A program made the translations under genes and the position numbers. From Nissolia schottii (taxonomy: Eukaryota; Streptophyta; Magnoliopsida; Fabales; Fabaceae), in assembly GCA_003254905.1 (NCBI GenBank), contig QANU01111626.1, forward strand, positions 1-64,000: a DNA stretch of 64,000 bases, in the 5' to 3' direction. Shown in pieces: positions 1 to 10,521 of the stretch. The number at the start of each line of letters is the position of its first letter. The stretch's first letter is position 1. The notes below the pieces were generated by a model that worked only from the letters and a program-made list of their open reading frames with translations, ran no database searches and was not told where the DNA came from.

Positions 1-270
1 ACAATCGCTCAGCGATGTAATGATTACTCGCTGAGCGAACTGTACTATATCGCTGAGCGCTCTTTCTGGATGGCTTGCAAGTGGCTTATCTTCTGACAGA
101 TTCGCGGCGGCTTGTCAACAGTGACGGCTGACTCTTAGCTGGCGCCATAAATGCACCGCCTGCAAGTGGCTTGAACAAGTACAATCGCTCAGCGATACAT
201 GTTTAATCGCTGAGCGACAAAGGTGCTTATCGCTGGGCGATGATTGTAGTTGCGCTGAGCGATTTCTCTT
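1..270. repeat. Array of CGCTCAGCG / CGCTGAGCG near-palindromes
   Basis: Seven copies of a TCGCTSAGCGA-like 11-mer lie in about 260 bases, near positions 6, 30, 51, 185, 208, 231 and 253. The motif occurs in both orientations; each copy is its own reverse complement except at the central base. The same motif recurs at 25355-25645. No gene is visible here. It probably belongs to a retroelement leader or LTR, but that is inference. Confidence 0.6.
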
Positions 271-471
271 TTGCTGTACGTTGTCTTCTTGCCTTGTTCA
301 TTGTAACAATTGCATGGCTTCCTTTCCTTTCATTTCCTGTTGTTTTCCTGCAATAATCACACAGATTCAAGCCCTTACTTCCTTTTGATCCATTGAATAA
401 AAACTTGTATTGATTTAGAATTATTTTAACTGTTTTATCCTGATTAAGAACAGATAAGTGCCAATTAACTT

Positions 472-1700
472 CTAGCATTTTATCACAATTTGGCACTTAT
501 CACGAGTGCAGGCGATCAATGTCGATTGGCATCCAGGGTATCCACTAGGCACCACTGAATTGTTAGACCACACGATCCATGTGGTGCCACTCAACGATGG
601 CAAAGCAGATAAAGGCAGTATTTGATGTGTATATCGCCTGCTCATCGTATACTCACTCAGGTATTGCTGCATTCACGAAGTCCTCGTTATACAACATCCA
701 AATAAAGTGCAAAATTAAAATAAAACATATTTTAGTCTTAACCATAGAACAAACATATTATAAATGAACTGATAATTGAAAACATAGAAAGGTAATTTGT
801 TGAGCTTACCTCGTATATGCCAAGCTGGTCAAGATGACCACGATAAGCAACCAATTGATCCTCCTTTGATGGCTTAGTGGTTATCTTAACATGATGCCAC
901 CTGCACAACAAAAATACAATTTCGTGTTAGAAAATAATAATTAAAATACATTAATATTCATCAGCTAAAAAAATAAATCAAAATATTTATTGTGCGTACC
1001 TTGTAGCCAACAGGAACGCAGTAAGTCCAGCGGGACAGATTAGCCGAGGCATTCTCATCCATGCCTAGCAGATAAGTAGCTCAGCACAATCTCTAAACTC
1101 GCTCATAGTGAATTTGGTAGTGTGGAACAATTCCCGATATAGAGTTGTTAGGGTTGTTGTCCCCTCCATCAAGTCCTCAAGTAGGGGGAGAAACTTCAGG
1201 TGCACCCGGTTTCCCAATTTGTCACACAATAGAAATCCTTCAATCATGGACAGAATGTACGTCCAGGTGCACCACAGAATCGTCAGCTCATCTTCTTACA
1301 CTTGCCAATTTAATCGATGGTACACAGTTTGGACCCACTTCATGTAAAACACTAACCCCCTTTCTATATTGCTATAGGAGACTTTTTCTGAGAAGTTCCT
1401 CACACAGCGCCCACTGGCTCCTGCCATCAAATTGACTGGCCCAATCTTCCATCCATCCAGTAACAGCTCGACCTTCAAGGGGAAGACCGAGTATCACTGC
1501 AATGTCCTGCAGTTTGACCGTGCTCTCTCCATATGGTAGATGGAAAGTGTGGGTCTCATGACGCCACCTCTTTACTAGGGCACTGACTAATGCCCTATCG
1601 TATTGAAATGATGGCATGATGCATGCAACATCCCAAAATCTAGCAGCCAGTAATCCCTGCTCCATCAACAAATGCGGCTCATGAAAACTACTGTATCGTC
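472..1700 (-). pseudogene. Broken plant-mobile-domain (MAIN-like) gene fragment
   Basis: Reading leftwards, peptides of the plant mobile domain family (PMD, related to MAIN/MAIL proteins and carried by some Mutator-like and gypsy elements) appear in order. At 1671-1372 there is FWDVACIM followed by KLQDIAVILGLPLEGRAVTG, the classic PMD core. At about 1240-1070 there is NRVHLKFLPLLEDL. At about 900-811 there is WHHVKITTKPSKEDQLVAYR. A C-terminal piece lies at 672-472. These pieces sit in different frames with stops between them, and part of the spacing looks like introns. No intact open frame longer than 99 codons remains, so I read it as a decayed transposon-borne copy rather than a working gene. 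A live multi-exon gene is less likely because of stops inside the conserved blocks. Confidence 0.6.
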
Positions 1701-1739
1701 AAGTCTCCTACCCACGAGCCTACAAAAATACATTAAAAA

Positions 1740-2560
1740 AGGGTATTCAGACTAATTATACAAAAGTCACTTCAAATAATTCGTAAAAAGTGACTCGAAA
1801 TAATTCGTAAAACATGTTGCATTCAAGTTCTCAAAAATTCTATAGATCAACAACTATGGTTTCTTTTACAATGAAATCCATAAATTATTCGACAAATATA
1901 GCATTCAAGTTCCCAAAACTCTATAGATCTAACATTGAAGTTCAATAAAATACTCTATCGTAGCAATCTACCCAAAAAAATTTAGATATACCTTATCAAT
2001 TTACAATAACTCTATAGATGTAACTAACATTCAAGTTCAATACTATACTCTTTGAACTAACATTCAAGTTCAACAACATCATTTGTTTATTTATCTAACT
2101 AACATAATGCTAACATTCATAGATCTAACTATTTATTAAGTTCAAGTTCAACAAATCTAACTAACATTCAGGTTCAATAACAACATTTAGTTATTTATCT
2201 AACTAACATAATGCTAACATTCGTAGATCTAACTATTTATTTCAACAAATCTAACTAACATTCTGGTTCAATAACGACATTTGTCTATTTATCTAACTAA
2301 CGTAATGCTAACATTCATAGATCTAACTATTTATCAAGTTCAAGTTTAACAAATCTAACTGACATTTTGGTTCAATAACAACATTTGTCTATTTATCTAA
2401 TTAACATAATGCTAACATTTATAAATCTAACTATTTATCAAATTCAATTTCAACAAATCTAACTAACATTCAAGTTCAATAATAACATTTTATCAATCTA
2501 ACAAATAATTTATATATTTATTTATAAATCTACGCTACAATTTTTGACCTATACTAACCT
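1740..2560. repeat. About 104-bp tandem repeat, roughly four copies
   Basis: The string AACATAATGCTAACATT recurs near 2101, 2205, 2299 (one substitution) and 2403. The period is therefore about 104 bases, with one unit shortened to 94 by loss of a short AAGTTCAAG-like segment. Degenerate units extend to both sides (1780-2040 and 2450-2560). The tract is AT-rich and non-coding and lies just upstream of the decayed PMD gene on the opposite strand. Confidence 0.75.
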
Positions 2561-4130
2561 AACCTTTGTCTACAATACTAGCAATAGCATAAATAGAAAG
2601 ACAATAACGTTGTGGTTAAGATATCTACGTACTTAGAAGTACTCTCAAGATTAGATGTGATCGACCTCATTGAAATGCAACATATTTGCATATTATATTG
2701 CATTACAAACCAAAATATCAATCATACAAGATTTTTAGAGAGAGAAAGTAATTTTTTAGAGAGAGGATTGAGTTAAAATTGTGAAAGAGTCAATTTAAAC
2801 CAGGTTCTTTAAATAGGACTCCCAAAAGAGACGATTCAAATAAATTCTTTTAAGAGTCAATTTGAATCGACTTTGATTTTAAAAAATTTTAAAATTTTTA
2901 TCATACGAATTAATTTGAATTGACTCATAGTTTAAAAAAATAAAATAAAATGACGTCCTTTAATAAAAAAAATTATTTTTTTTTAAGAATAAATTTTAAA
3001 CAAGTTCATTAAAGGGATGAAGTATTTTGTTATTTTATTTCTAGAATTTTTTCAAAGAAAAGTAAATAATATAAAGTTAATAAAACCTATATTTATCATG
3101 AATGTGTTTAATCTGTGTTACACAAGAATCTCCTAGAAAGGGGTTGAGTTGTTGGGCCGTACCTACCCTAAGTTACGTCCACGGATGGTCAATAGTCACA
3201 TCACCATCTCCTGCATTAAATTCATAATGTATCATTTTCCATGTGATCATCAACTCATGCATGCGTTTCCAAAATAATAATTTGTATGATGACCAAAAAA
3301 TAATAATCTGTTTCCGTTCTTGGGCATTTTCTAACAAATGCCAAAATTATAAGTAAAAAAAAAAATATTAAAATTTAGTTAATCTCTTGTCTTAATAAAA
3401 TTTTTTCTAAAAAAAAATGTTAATTAAATAGAATTATAATCTTCATTCAATACTTTTATTTATTTATTTTCCGTTAACAAAATGAACTGGATATTTCTTG
3501 TTGTTGAAAAACTGGTCAAATTCCAAGTCAGACACACGCGTGCAACGGCTGGCAGGGGTGAACCCGATTGAATAAGAACAGCGTAGTAGGAGATGGCGTC
3601 TCTGCCCGTATGCTTCGCTGTTTTGTTTTTTGTTTTTGTTTTTTTTTTCCTTCTTTAAAATAAATAATTGGAAGACAACGTCAATATTATCCATTAGCCT
3701 AATTATAAAATTAAAACGTATTAATAAAAATAAACAAAAGGTATAACCACTAATGAAAATAATTAGTTTGTTGATTATATAATAGTGGGTTATTTATTGT
3801 TCGCAACTTTCATTTTGGTTATTATTATTATTATTATACTAATACTTAATTGGCTTAAATAATTAAACATTTATTCTTCTTAAAAATGTGTTTTGAACTA
3901 TGAATGAAAAGAAAATTATCGCCGAGAGCTTTATCTCATGATAAGTCAAATTGATTCCAACTATGTTAGTTAGAGTTTAATGAATTTTGAATATTGATAA
4001 TTTGATTAATTTTTTATTATTATCATTAGTATATAAAAGGAAAGCTCATCCCTAATTTAGGAATAAATTTGATCATAACTTTCTATTATTCCAAAAGTAA
4101 TAAAAAAGATCAGATAATTGTCCTCACATG
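2561..4130. other. AT-rich intergenic sequence, no gene seen
   Basis: The region has long A and T runs, frequent stops in all frames and no recognisable protein similarity. A short GC-richer stretch at 3120-3280 and a 76-codon open frame at 3464-3694 (-) made largely of lysine/asparagine codons carry no family signature. Confidence 0.6.
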
Positions 4131-4139
4131 TTTATATGG

Positions 4140-5330
4140 ACTAGGTCTAAGAATCCTAATTGGGTTCTCACTCAGGGTCCACGAATCATGGGTCCCAAGT
4201 ACACTTCACCCCGTAAGGAATCATCCCTGGGTTAGAGGCTGAATCTCAGATGCCAAGAGCAATCCACGGACCGAGAGGAAAATCTGGCAAACGGAGACTT
4301 CTCCGAAACTGAGAGAAAAATTCGGAGTCATGAAGTGCATCATCGACGTTCATCCCGCAAATCTTGGGAGGCGACAACCTCAGGTATCCTCTAGAACCCA
4401 TCTTTGATCTTTCACCCTTATCTTGTACTAACTTACTTGAACGTCGGAGTCCTTGCAGGTACCCTCCACCACCATATTAGAGATACGTCGAGGAGTTTCA
4501 GAGCCCTACCCGTCCGAGGGAAACATATCTCGGTACATTGTCCCCGTTTGTGGAGAACTTCGGCATCGCACTAATTTCTGGACTTCAAAACCCCTCTATT
4601 ATCTCCATGCCTCCAAAGAACACACGGAAGACTTATCACCCAATCATCTCAACGGGTATTGCCCACCTAACTAACCAACCAGAGAATCTGATTCTCGAGG
4701 AGGTTCCCCCACAAAATCAAGACCCTCCTACTAACCAAAATCCCTTAGAGGACGAGGAGCTGCGCCAGCCACCAGATTTGGGGGATGTTATACGAGATCA
4801 GGCAACCCGAATATTGCAGTTGGAAGTGACCTTATTTCAACTTAAGCGGGAGGAGGATCAGTGGAAAAAGCAGGCTGAAATCCGTGGAGTTGTAGAGAGG
4901 GACAAGAAGGAAGCTGAACGGAAGTAGAATAATGTCCTCAAGTAGGTTAAAAAAAAACACCAACGCCACCTCGACTATCTTAACTTCGAGGATGGCCAAC
5001 ACACAACGGACCTCGAACGAGAAGACGTTCAGGAATCTGCCTATAAGGCTTTCACGGAAGTCACAGCACGCACTGCTGATAGAAGCCGCCCAACGGTGAA
5101 AAAAGTGAAAGGGAAAGAAAACCACCATTTCATAGATGAAATTTTAGATGTTGTCCCCGTGCATGGTTTCTGTCCGCTGACTGAAATGGAACCATATGAC
5201 GGAACAATTGACCCTCTTTCCCTTATGTGGCATCTTTCAACCTGCAATATTACCTCAAAGAAACACACAAGAAAAAAATAGTACATAGCAATGGCATTTT
5301 TCATTACAAAGTATGTCAACATTATATAGG
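4140..5330 (+). pseudogene. Truncated Ty3/gypsy element: LTR end, primer site and broken gag
   Basis: The 4140-4537 stretch resembles the 3' part of a gypsy LTR and ends in ACA. It is followed at once by a degenerate primer-binding-like segment (TTGTCCCCGTTTGTGG, 4538-4553). A gag-like frame starts at ATG 4607 and runs as a glutamine/proline-rich and then coiled-coil-like acidic/basic segment to an in-frame TAG at 4925-4927. A second in-frame TAG follows about 15 bases later, and the frame then continues to a conserved gag patch at about 5130-5230 (PYDGTIDP). A frameshift near 5225 moves the following FNLQYYL segment to another frame, after which similarity ends. Two stops plus a frameshift and no pol mean the copy is dead. 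The neighbour downstream is a decayed Harbinger element on the other strand. Confidence 0.65.
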
Positions 5331-5558
5331 AAATAAGTATTTAATTGATATGGTTCTAACCAAGCAATTAAGATCACTCACTATCCTAGTTACACAAATA
5401 GCAACAACAATATCTCACTTAAACATTTACATATAACATGATAGCTTAAATTTGATAAGCATTCCACATTTCAGCGCAATGTTGTCTCTTAAAGTGGCTG
5501 CTTGTCTATATTCCTCATCTTGTTGCTGTGATTGTGATCTGTCCGTGTCAAGTTGTGA

Positions 5559-6430
5559 TCACACTGTGATGACATTTCTTAATGAAGCATGTCGATGGTT
5601 GAATAGTTCTTTAGGATTTTGTGGACCGTGCATTGAATACTCTATCAAGTGATATCGAACACCTCTATATGGTGTGAGTACACCACACGTTAGCATAAAT
5701 TCAGCATCTCCTAGATAATATTTTCCTACAACATTTATATACACATTATGAATTAGAATATCACTTAATTTGACCCTAACTTTATCTTTTATTTACTAGA
5801 GTTAATTAATTATGCTATCACTAACCTTCAAGAATTTGAAGCCCTACTTAAAGCGCCGTCTTTCAAAATTCTTGATTCAGATGTTGTTCCTTCCCACCCA
5901 GATAACACATATGTGAATTTCATATCAAAATCACAAGCAGCAAAAACATATTGTGTTGTGTGGGGTGGTCTTTTCTTCCACTAAAACGAGGGGTTTTCAC
6001 CCTTGGTACCTTCATACGACTATGAGTTCTATCTATAGGTCCAATACAATCCTTCTTAGTAAATATATTGAGGTATTAACAATATACTTGTATAATTATT
6101 TTATTTATAACTATATAATTGCCACTAACTAAATTAAAAGAGTAAGTACCTTAAAAAAAGGATAAAATCTACTATTATTAAGTATATGCGAAGGAACATC
6201 CTTGTCAGAAGGTTGCACAATGAACTAGCCCTCTAATGAAATGATAGCATGTAGGACACTGTGAAAGTGACGACTAATTGTCTCCCGTGAGCGATGGAAG
6301 AAGAAAGACACAGTTCTGTTTTTAACATTATGGACTATAAAATGTAGGAATTTAGTGACTTGCTCCTCAACTATAGAGTGTGTTGAGTCCTTTACTCTAG
6401 CCAATTCCTCTTAACTTCTCACACAATTTC
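5559..6430 (-). pseudogene. Decayed PIF/Harbinger transposase (HARBI1-like nuclease)
   Basis: Conserved HARBI1-like segments run leftwards. At about 6400-6175 a frame contains EEQVTKFLHFIVHNVKNRTV and HRSRETISRHFHSVLHAI, the helix-rich N-terminal domain found in plant Harbinger proteins. It carries one internal TAG and then a GT donor after YPFFK. At about 6050-5850 the nuclease core begins DCIGPIDRTH, with the catalytic aspartate in DCIG, and continues, after a frameshift, to VLSGWEGTTSESRIL. At 5744-5559 GKYYLGDAEFML and RHASLRNVI give the C-terminal nuclease region. One stop and at least one frameshift mean it is not functional. A 104-codon open frame at 6754-6440 (-) directly upstream may be the remnant of the protein start but carries no motif I know. 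Confidence 0.75.
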
Positions 6431-7214
6431 TAAAATGCTTCAAGGCCCCCAACATTTTCTAGTCTCTAGCCGTTGTCTCATTAACTGAACATGCCTATGT
6501 TCTCTTTCAAGGTTTTCAATAATTTGTCTTGGTCTAAACTTTGATTGTAATTGCAATAAATGCGAAGCATGCACAATATAACATAAATGCTTTACAACAC
6601 ATATATGTTGTCTCTTATCTAAGTCTTTTCTCACATGAGTTATGATGTGCATTTGATCAGGAAGTATCTCTAAAGCTGTCATTTGTTTAACTTGCAACTC
6701 CACATCATTTATGACATTCATTCCATCCTCAAGTTCAACTTCTTTGTTATTCACAATCCATCTATGTATGTATATGTAACATTCAGTGTGTATGGAAAAA
6801 AAACTCTCATTGCAGCCACTTTGTTAGGAAACATCTATTTCAAAAGCTCTAGTCTCACATTAGTTAGATCACAAACCTTTTAAGTGTTTACAGTATTGGT
6901 AAAAAGAGTTGAGAAAGGAGTTGGGCTCGCGCATGAATCCAAGCCATTTGGGCTCTCCGAAGTGCAAATCGATGGATTTGCCCCCTTGCGCGCACGACAA
7001 AGAGCGTATTGATCTTTTTGCAAGCATATTTTTTGGACTTTTGCATTTATCCGAGAAACCATGTTTTTTGGACTTTTACACCCTCCATCATATATATATG
7101 TGTAATATGCGTTATAATCTACTGAGAATTTTGTGTGCCTATAAAATAGTGTTTGGATATTATATAGTTTTATATGATTTTATGTTAAAAACCTATTATA
7201 TAATTTATCAATAT

Positions 7215-7475
7215 CATTAATGCGGATTCGCCAAACCGGGTGGCAAATCCGAGTTGAATTCGCCAACATTCGTCAAACCGGTTTGATTCGCTAATGAAAA
7301 AATGAGAATAGTCTTGCGGTTGATCACGGGGATTATGGTTTAGGGTTATAGGCCACGTGGGTAGTGATTCGCCAACACAGATGGCGAATTCATGTTGAAT
7401 TCACCTATCGCGTTGGCGAATTTAGGCCATATTCACTAACCGTGTTGACGAATCTGACGTGGCCGTCCACGCGAT
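7215..7475. repeat. Cluster of TTCGCCAAC / GTTGGCGAA dyads
   Basis: ATTCGCCAA-type words and their complements (TTGGCGAAT) occur repeatedly in about 250 bases, for example near 7226, 7259, 7370, 7385 and 7414. The surrounding sequence is low-complexity, and the result is a set of potential small hairpins. No protein is encoded. It resembles dispersed repeat or retroelement leader sequence and lies some 1.2 kb upstream of the FKBP20-1 start codon. Confidence 0.45.
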
Positions 7476-7599
7476 CCACAAAATTCACATCAGTCCAAAC
7501 GGTGGTAGTTTGATAAAATGTTTTTAAATGAGGGTATTTTAGTAATTAATTCCTCTAGCGAGGGTAAAAGAGTAAAAAACTCTTTGCATTCTCTGTGTT

Positions 7600-8643
7600 T
7601 CCTACCTGGATTTTTTTAGCCCAAGTCAGAGGGCTAGTAAGTGCTTCACACGTCCCAATGTAGCGTACTAGACACGCGCTTCGTCGTTCCTATTAAAAAC
7701 TAGATCACGCGCTAATGATGCGCGTGGGGAGTATTAGAATCCCTAGGGGCTTCTTATTGCCAAGGTTGGCTCCATTCTCCGCAATAGCTTCATCGGAACG
7801 CATATGGCCACGCAAATTCTCCAAAAACTCTCGCTGCTTATCGACCCGAAAACCCGATTCGTTCCAGAAGCTTCTTCTTCTTCCTCGTCACCCTTAAGCT
7901 GAGGAAGTGTGTGTGTGTCACTCTCGGTATCGTTGACTCTTTAACCTTTGTGCCATTCATTCTCTATTTTGGCCTATGCACCAATCAATTGCTGTTATTT
8001 CGTTGTTTTAGATTGGTTTAATTTTTTACCCTTTTGCGAAGAATAACTGTGATGTGCTGCAAATGTTTCAAAAATTGAATCTTTTGAAGTCTATGAATGA
8101 TGGGTGTCATGAGAATTGCGCAAGGGATGTGGAAATAGAGTTTCTGGGAAAATTGGGAACTGAAAGTTACAGACTTGTGGTAGAGGATAGAATAGGACTA
8201 GTATTTTATAGGGTTTATGCCTTAGGGATATCTAAGGAGAGTACCCTAAGGTTCAAGCCCAATTAGGAACTTTCGTAGGGTCTCAGGAGTCAGGAGGCTA
8301 AGTTGCTAGGTCCGCTATGCGGATTTCTAGGCCTTACCAAACAAAGTAAAAGAACAGGACTAGTGGTTTTAATGTGTTGTGCTGTGAATTGAATTGCATG
8401 ATCTAGTGTAGTTTTCTGAATGTAGTGATTTGTACAAAGTGGGGGCTCGGGTGATTTATGTGTTGATTGTGATTAATTATGTGTTGGCCGGTTCCCTTTT
8501 ATGTTAGTTTTTGTCATGTACTGGTATGAAAATAATGTGTTTTTCATATCATGAACTTTCTATAGTGAAAACTGCTTTTGGCATGTACTTAATTTAACAC
8601 AGCTCTGATATTTTTTGTGTGACTTGTTAACAGTGTGAAAAAC
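7600..8643 (+). promoter_or_regulatory. Promoter and 5' leader region of FKBP20-1, with a probable leader intron
   Basis: A TTGTTAACAG acceptor-like sequence ends 10 bases before the start codon at 8644, which implies that the leader is spliced. The likely non-coding first exon is the GC-richer stretch at about 7750-7905. The donor cannot be fixed: candidates lie near 7908 and 7928. The open frames at 7715-7897 and 8054-8266 show no family similarity and probably fall in leader and intron. Confidence 0.45.
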
Positions 8644-10521
8644 ATGGGTGATGCAATTGATTTGACCGGTGATGGAGGAGTCATTAAGACCATTCTGAGA
8701 AAAAGCAAGCCGGATGCTGTGGCTCCAACAGAGGATTTTCCTCTGGTTGATGGTAATGCTTTTGCCAGTAATGTTGATACTTCATTCATGGACTTAGTAC
8801 ATTTATGAAGTGATCTTATTTCATATATCTTGGAAATCTTTAGTTAAGATGTAATATATTTTGGACCTCTAAGGTACTTACTTTTGGACCCTTATTTCGA
8901 TTCTGTTTTGCTTTTCACTTCGTCATGCACATGTTTTCTTTGTCCTCTTGGATCTTATGTCAACTGCAGTGCTGGATGAGTATATACTCTCACATTGTTC
9001 ATAAAACCAAATTTCTGTAAATTTGAGCTTTGGACTCATAATATTTAGCCTTTTCACTCTAAATAATCATTTTAGGAATGCTACATGTATAAGAACCTGT
9101 TGTACTTCTGTAGATAATATTATTCTGCATTGCTGGGAAACGTGTTTACACTTACCCCCCTTCTGTGGGAGATTATCTTAAGAAGCAGTTTTTTTGCTGT
9201 AGTTGCGTTGACAATGATCTTTATAACTTATTCTATTCTATCTGCTTGATGAGAATAAAAATTTTGGAGCATCTTTTTGACTTTGTTTTTCCTTACCAGT
9301 GCATTATGAAGGCACACTTGCTGATACTGGGGAAGTATTTGACACTACACATGAAGATAATACTATCTTCTCTTTTGAGGTTGGAAAGGGCAGTGTTATC
9401 AAGGCTTGGGACATTGCATTGAGAACCATGAAGGTTAAACAAAGCATGCTTTTTATGAGCTGTGTGGCTTCTAAATAAAAGTTTGTCATGTCATGTTTTA
9501 TTTTGCTGATTTGGCCAATTTACCAGGTTGGAGAAATTGCAAAAATAACATGCAAGCCAGAATATGCATATGGCAGTGCAGGATCTCCACCAGATATTCC
9601 CCCAGAGTACTGATATCGTTTAATGCTCAAAATATTTCGTTTACTTATTGTTAAACAAAGTTGAAATCTAGAAATCAAATATCAACCTGGGATTGGCACC
9701 ACCCTATAGTAGTGTTCTCATTGTGCAAGTATCAGGTGAAATCAGGCAGTAATTTCTTAATGCTTGGTTTGTCACCTTATATGTTAATTATCATGAGAAG
9801 TTGCATTGCCTGAGAATGCAAAATTATAATTTTATTTCATTCCATTGCAGTGCAACCCTTGTTTTTGAAGTTGAGCTAGTTGCCTGTAACCCAAGGAAGG
9901 GATCCAGCCTTGGAAGTGTTTCAGAGGAAAGAGCTAGGCTAGAGTAAGTGGCATATTTTATACTTGTTAAATATAAAAACCATTCAGTTTTCTCTACTCA
10001 GCAACTTAAAGCTTTTGGGCGAGATGGTTCTGACATGATATCAAAGCCTCTATGACCAAGTGGTCTAAAAATTTTGTTGTCCCCATTGTTTTAATTAAAA
10101 AACAAATAGGTCAAATTTCAGCATGTGGTATAAGGTCGACTTGTCTGCCTTTGCATTGTCCATGCTTCAACGAGCTCAATGAGCTCTTGCCTAAGGGGGC
10201 ATGTTAAATATAAAAATTATTCAATTGCCTCAACCTTTTGAGAGATGATTCTTGACACTTGTCAACCCTTTTATTTTATTTTGAATTTATCCAAAAACAC
10301 TTCTTCTTTGGTTTGGATGTAGTCTTTTTACATGAAGACAATATAATGTGTTTGTTATGACATGAAAAAAAATTAGGGAGCTGAAGAAGCAGAGAGAGAT
10401 GGCTGCTGCTGCCAAAGAGGAGGAGAAGAAGAAAAGAGAAGAAGCAAAAGCAGCGGCTGCAGCTCGTGTGCAAGCCAAGTTAGAAGCCAAGAAAGGAAAG
10501 GGTAAAGGCAAAGCAAAGTAG
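8644..10521 (+). CDS. FKBP20-1: Peptidyl-prolyl isomerase FKBP20-1, five coding exons
   Basis: Coding exons are 8644-8752, 9300-9433, 9527-9606, 9851-9943 and 10377-10521; all introns are GT..AG and the phases join to 186 residues. Arabidopsis FKBP20-1 is about 190. The protein is a single FK506-binding domain (about residues 35-120) with a lysine/alanine-rich charged tail (135-186) ending in a KGKGKAK-like basic cluster typical of this nuclear plant FKBP. Pocket residues are present: Y39, F50, D51, F62, V69, I70, W73, Y96 and F113. The enzyme catalyses proline cis-trans isomerisation in protein folding. For this subfamily a nuclear role is reported, but its substrate is poorly known. The start is supported by the conserved MGDAIDL opening and by the acceptor 10 bases upstream. 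The tail is long, helical and probably coiled. Intron 4 contains a miniature retroelement (9965-10257). The gene looks intact. Confidence 0.95.
9965..10257 (+). mobile_element. TRIM-like miniature LTR retroelement in FKBP20-1 intron 4
   Basis: Two short direct repeats, 9965-10035 and 10202-10257, both open TGTTAAATATAAAAA and close TTGACA/CTGACA; they differ mainly by a roughly 15-base internal indel. The first is followed immediately by TGATATCAAAGCC, a close match to the usual plant tRNA-Met primer site (TGGTATCAGAGC). The second is preceded immediately by a purine run AAGGGGGCA, a polypurine tract. The interior is only about 166 bases and codes for nothing. That is the layout of a terminal-repeat retrotransposon in miniature. 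I could not see a clear target duplication. Confidence 0.7.

Noticed and set aside
1..270. CRISPR-like array of CGCTCAGCG repeats
   Set aside because: The repeat is only 9-11 bases, occurs in both orientations with irregular spacing, and the DNA is from a plant nucleus.
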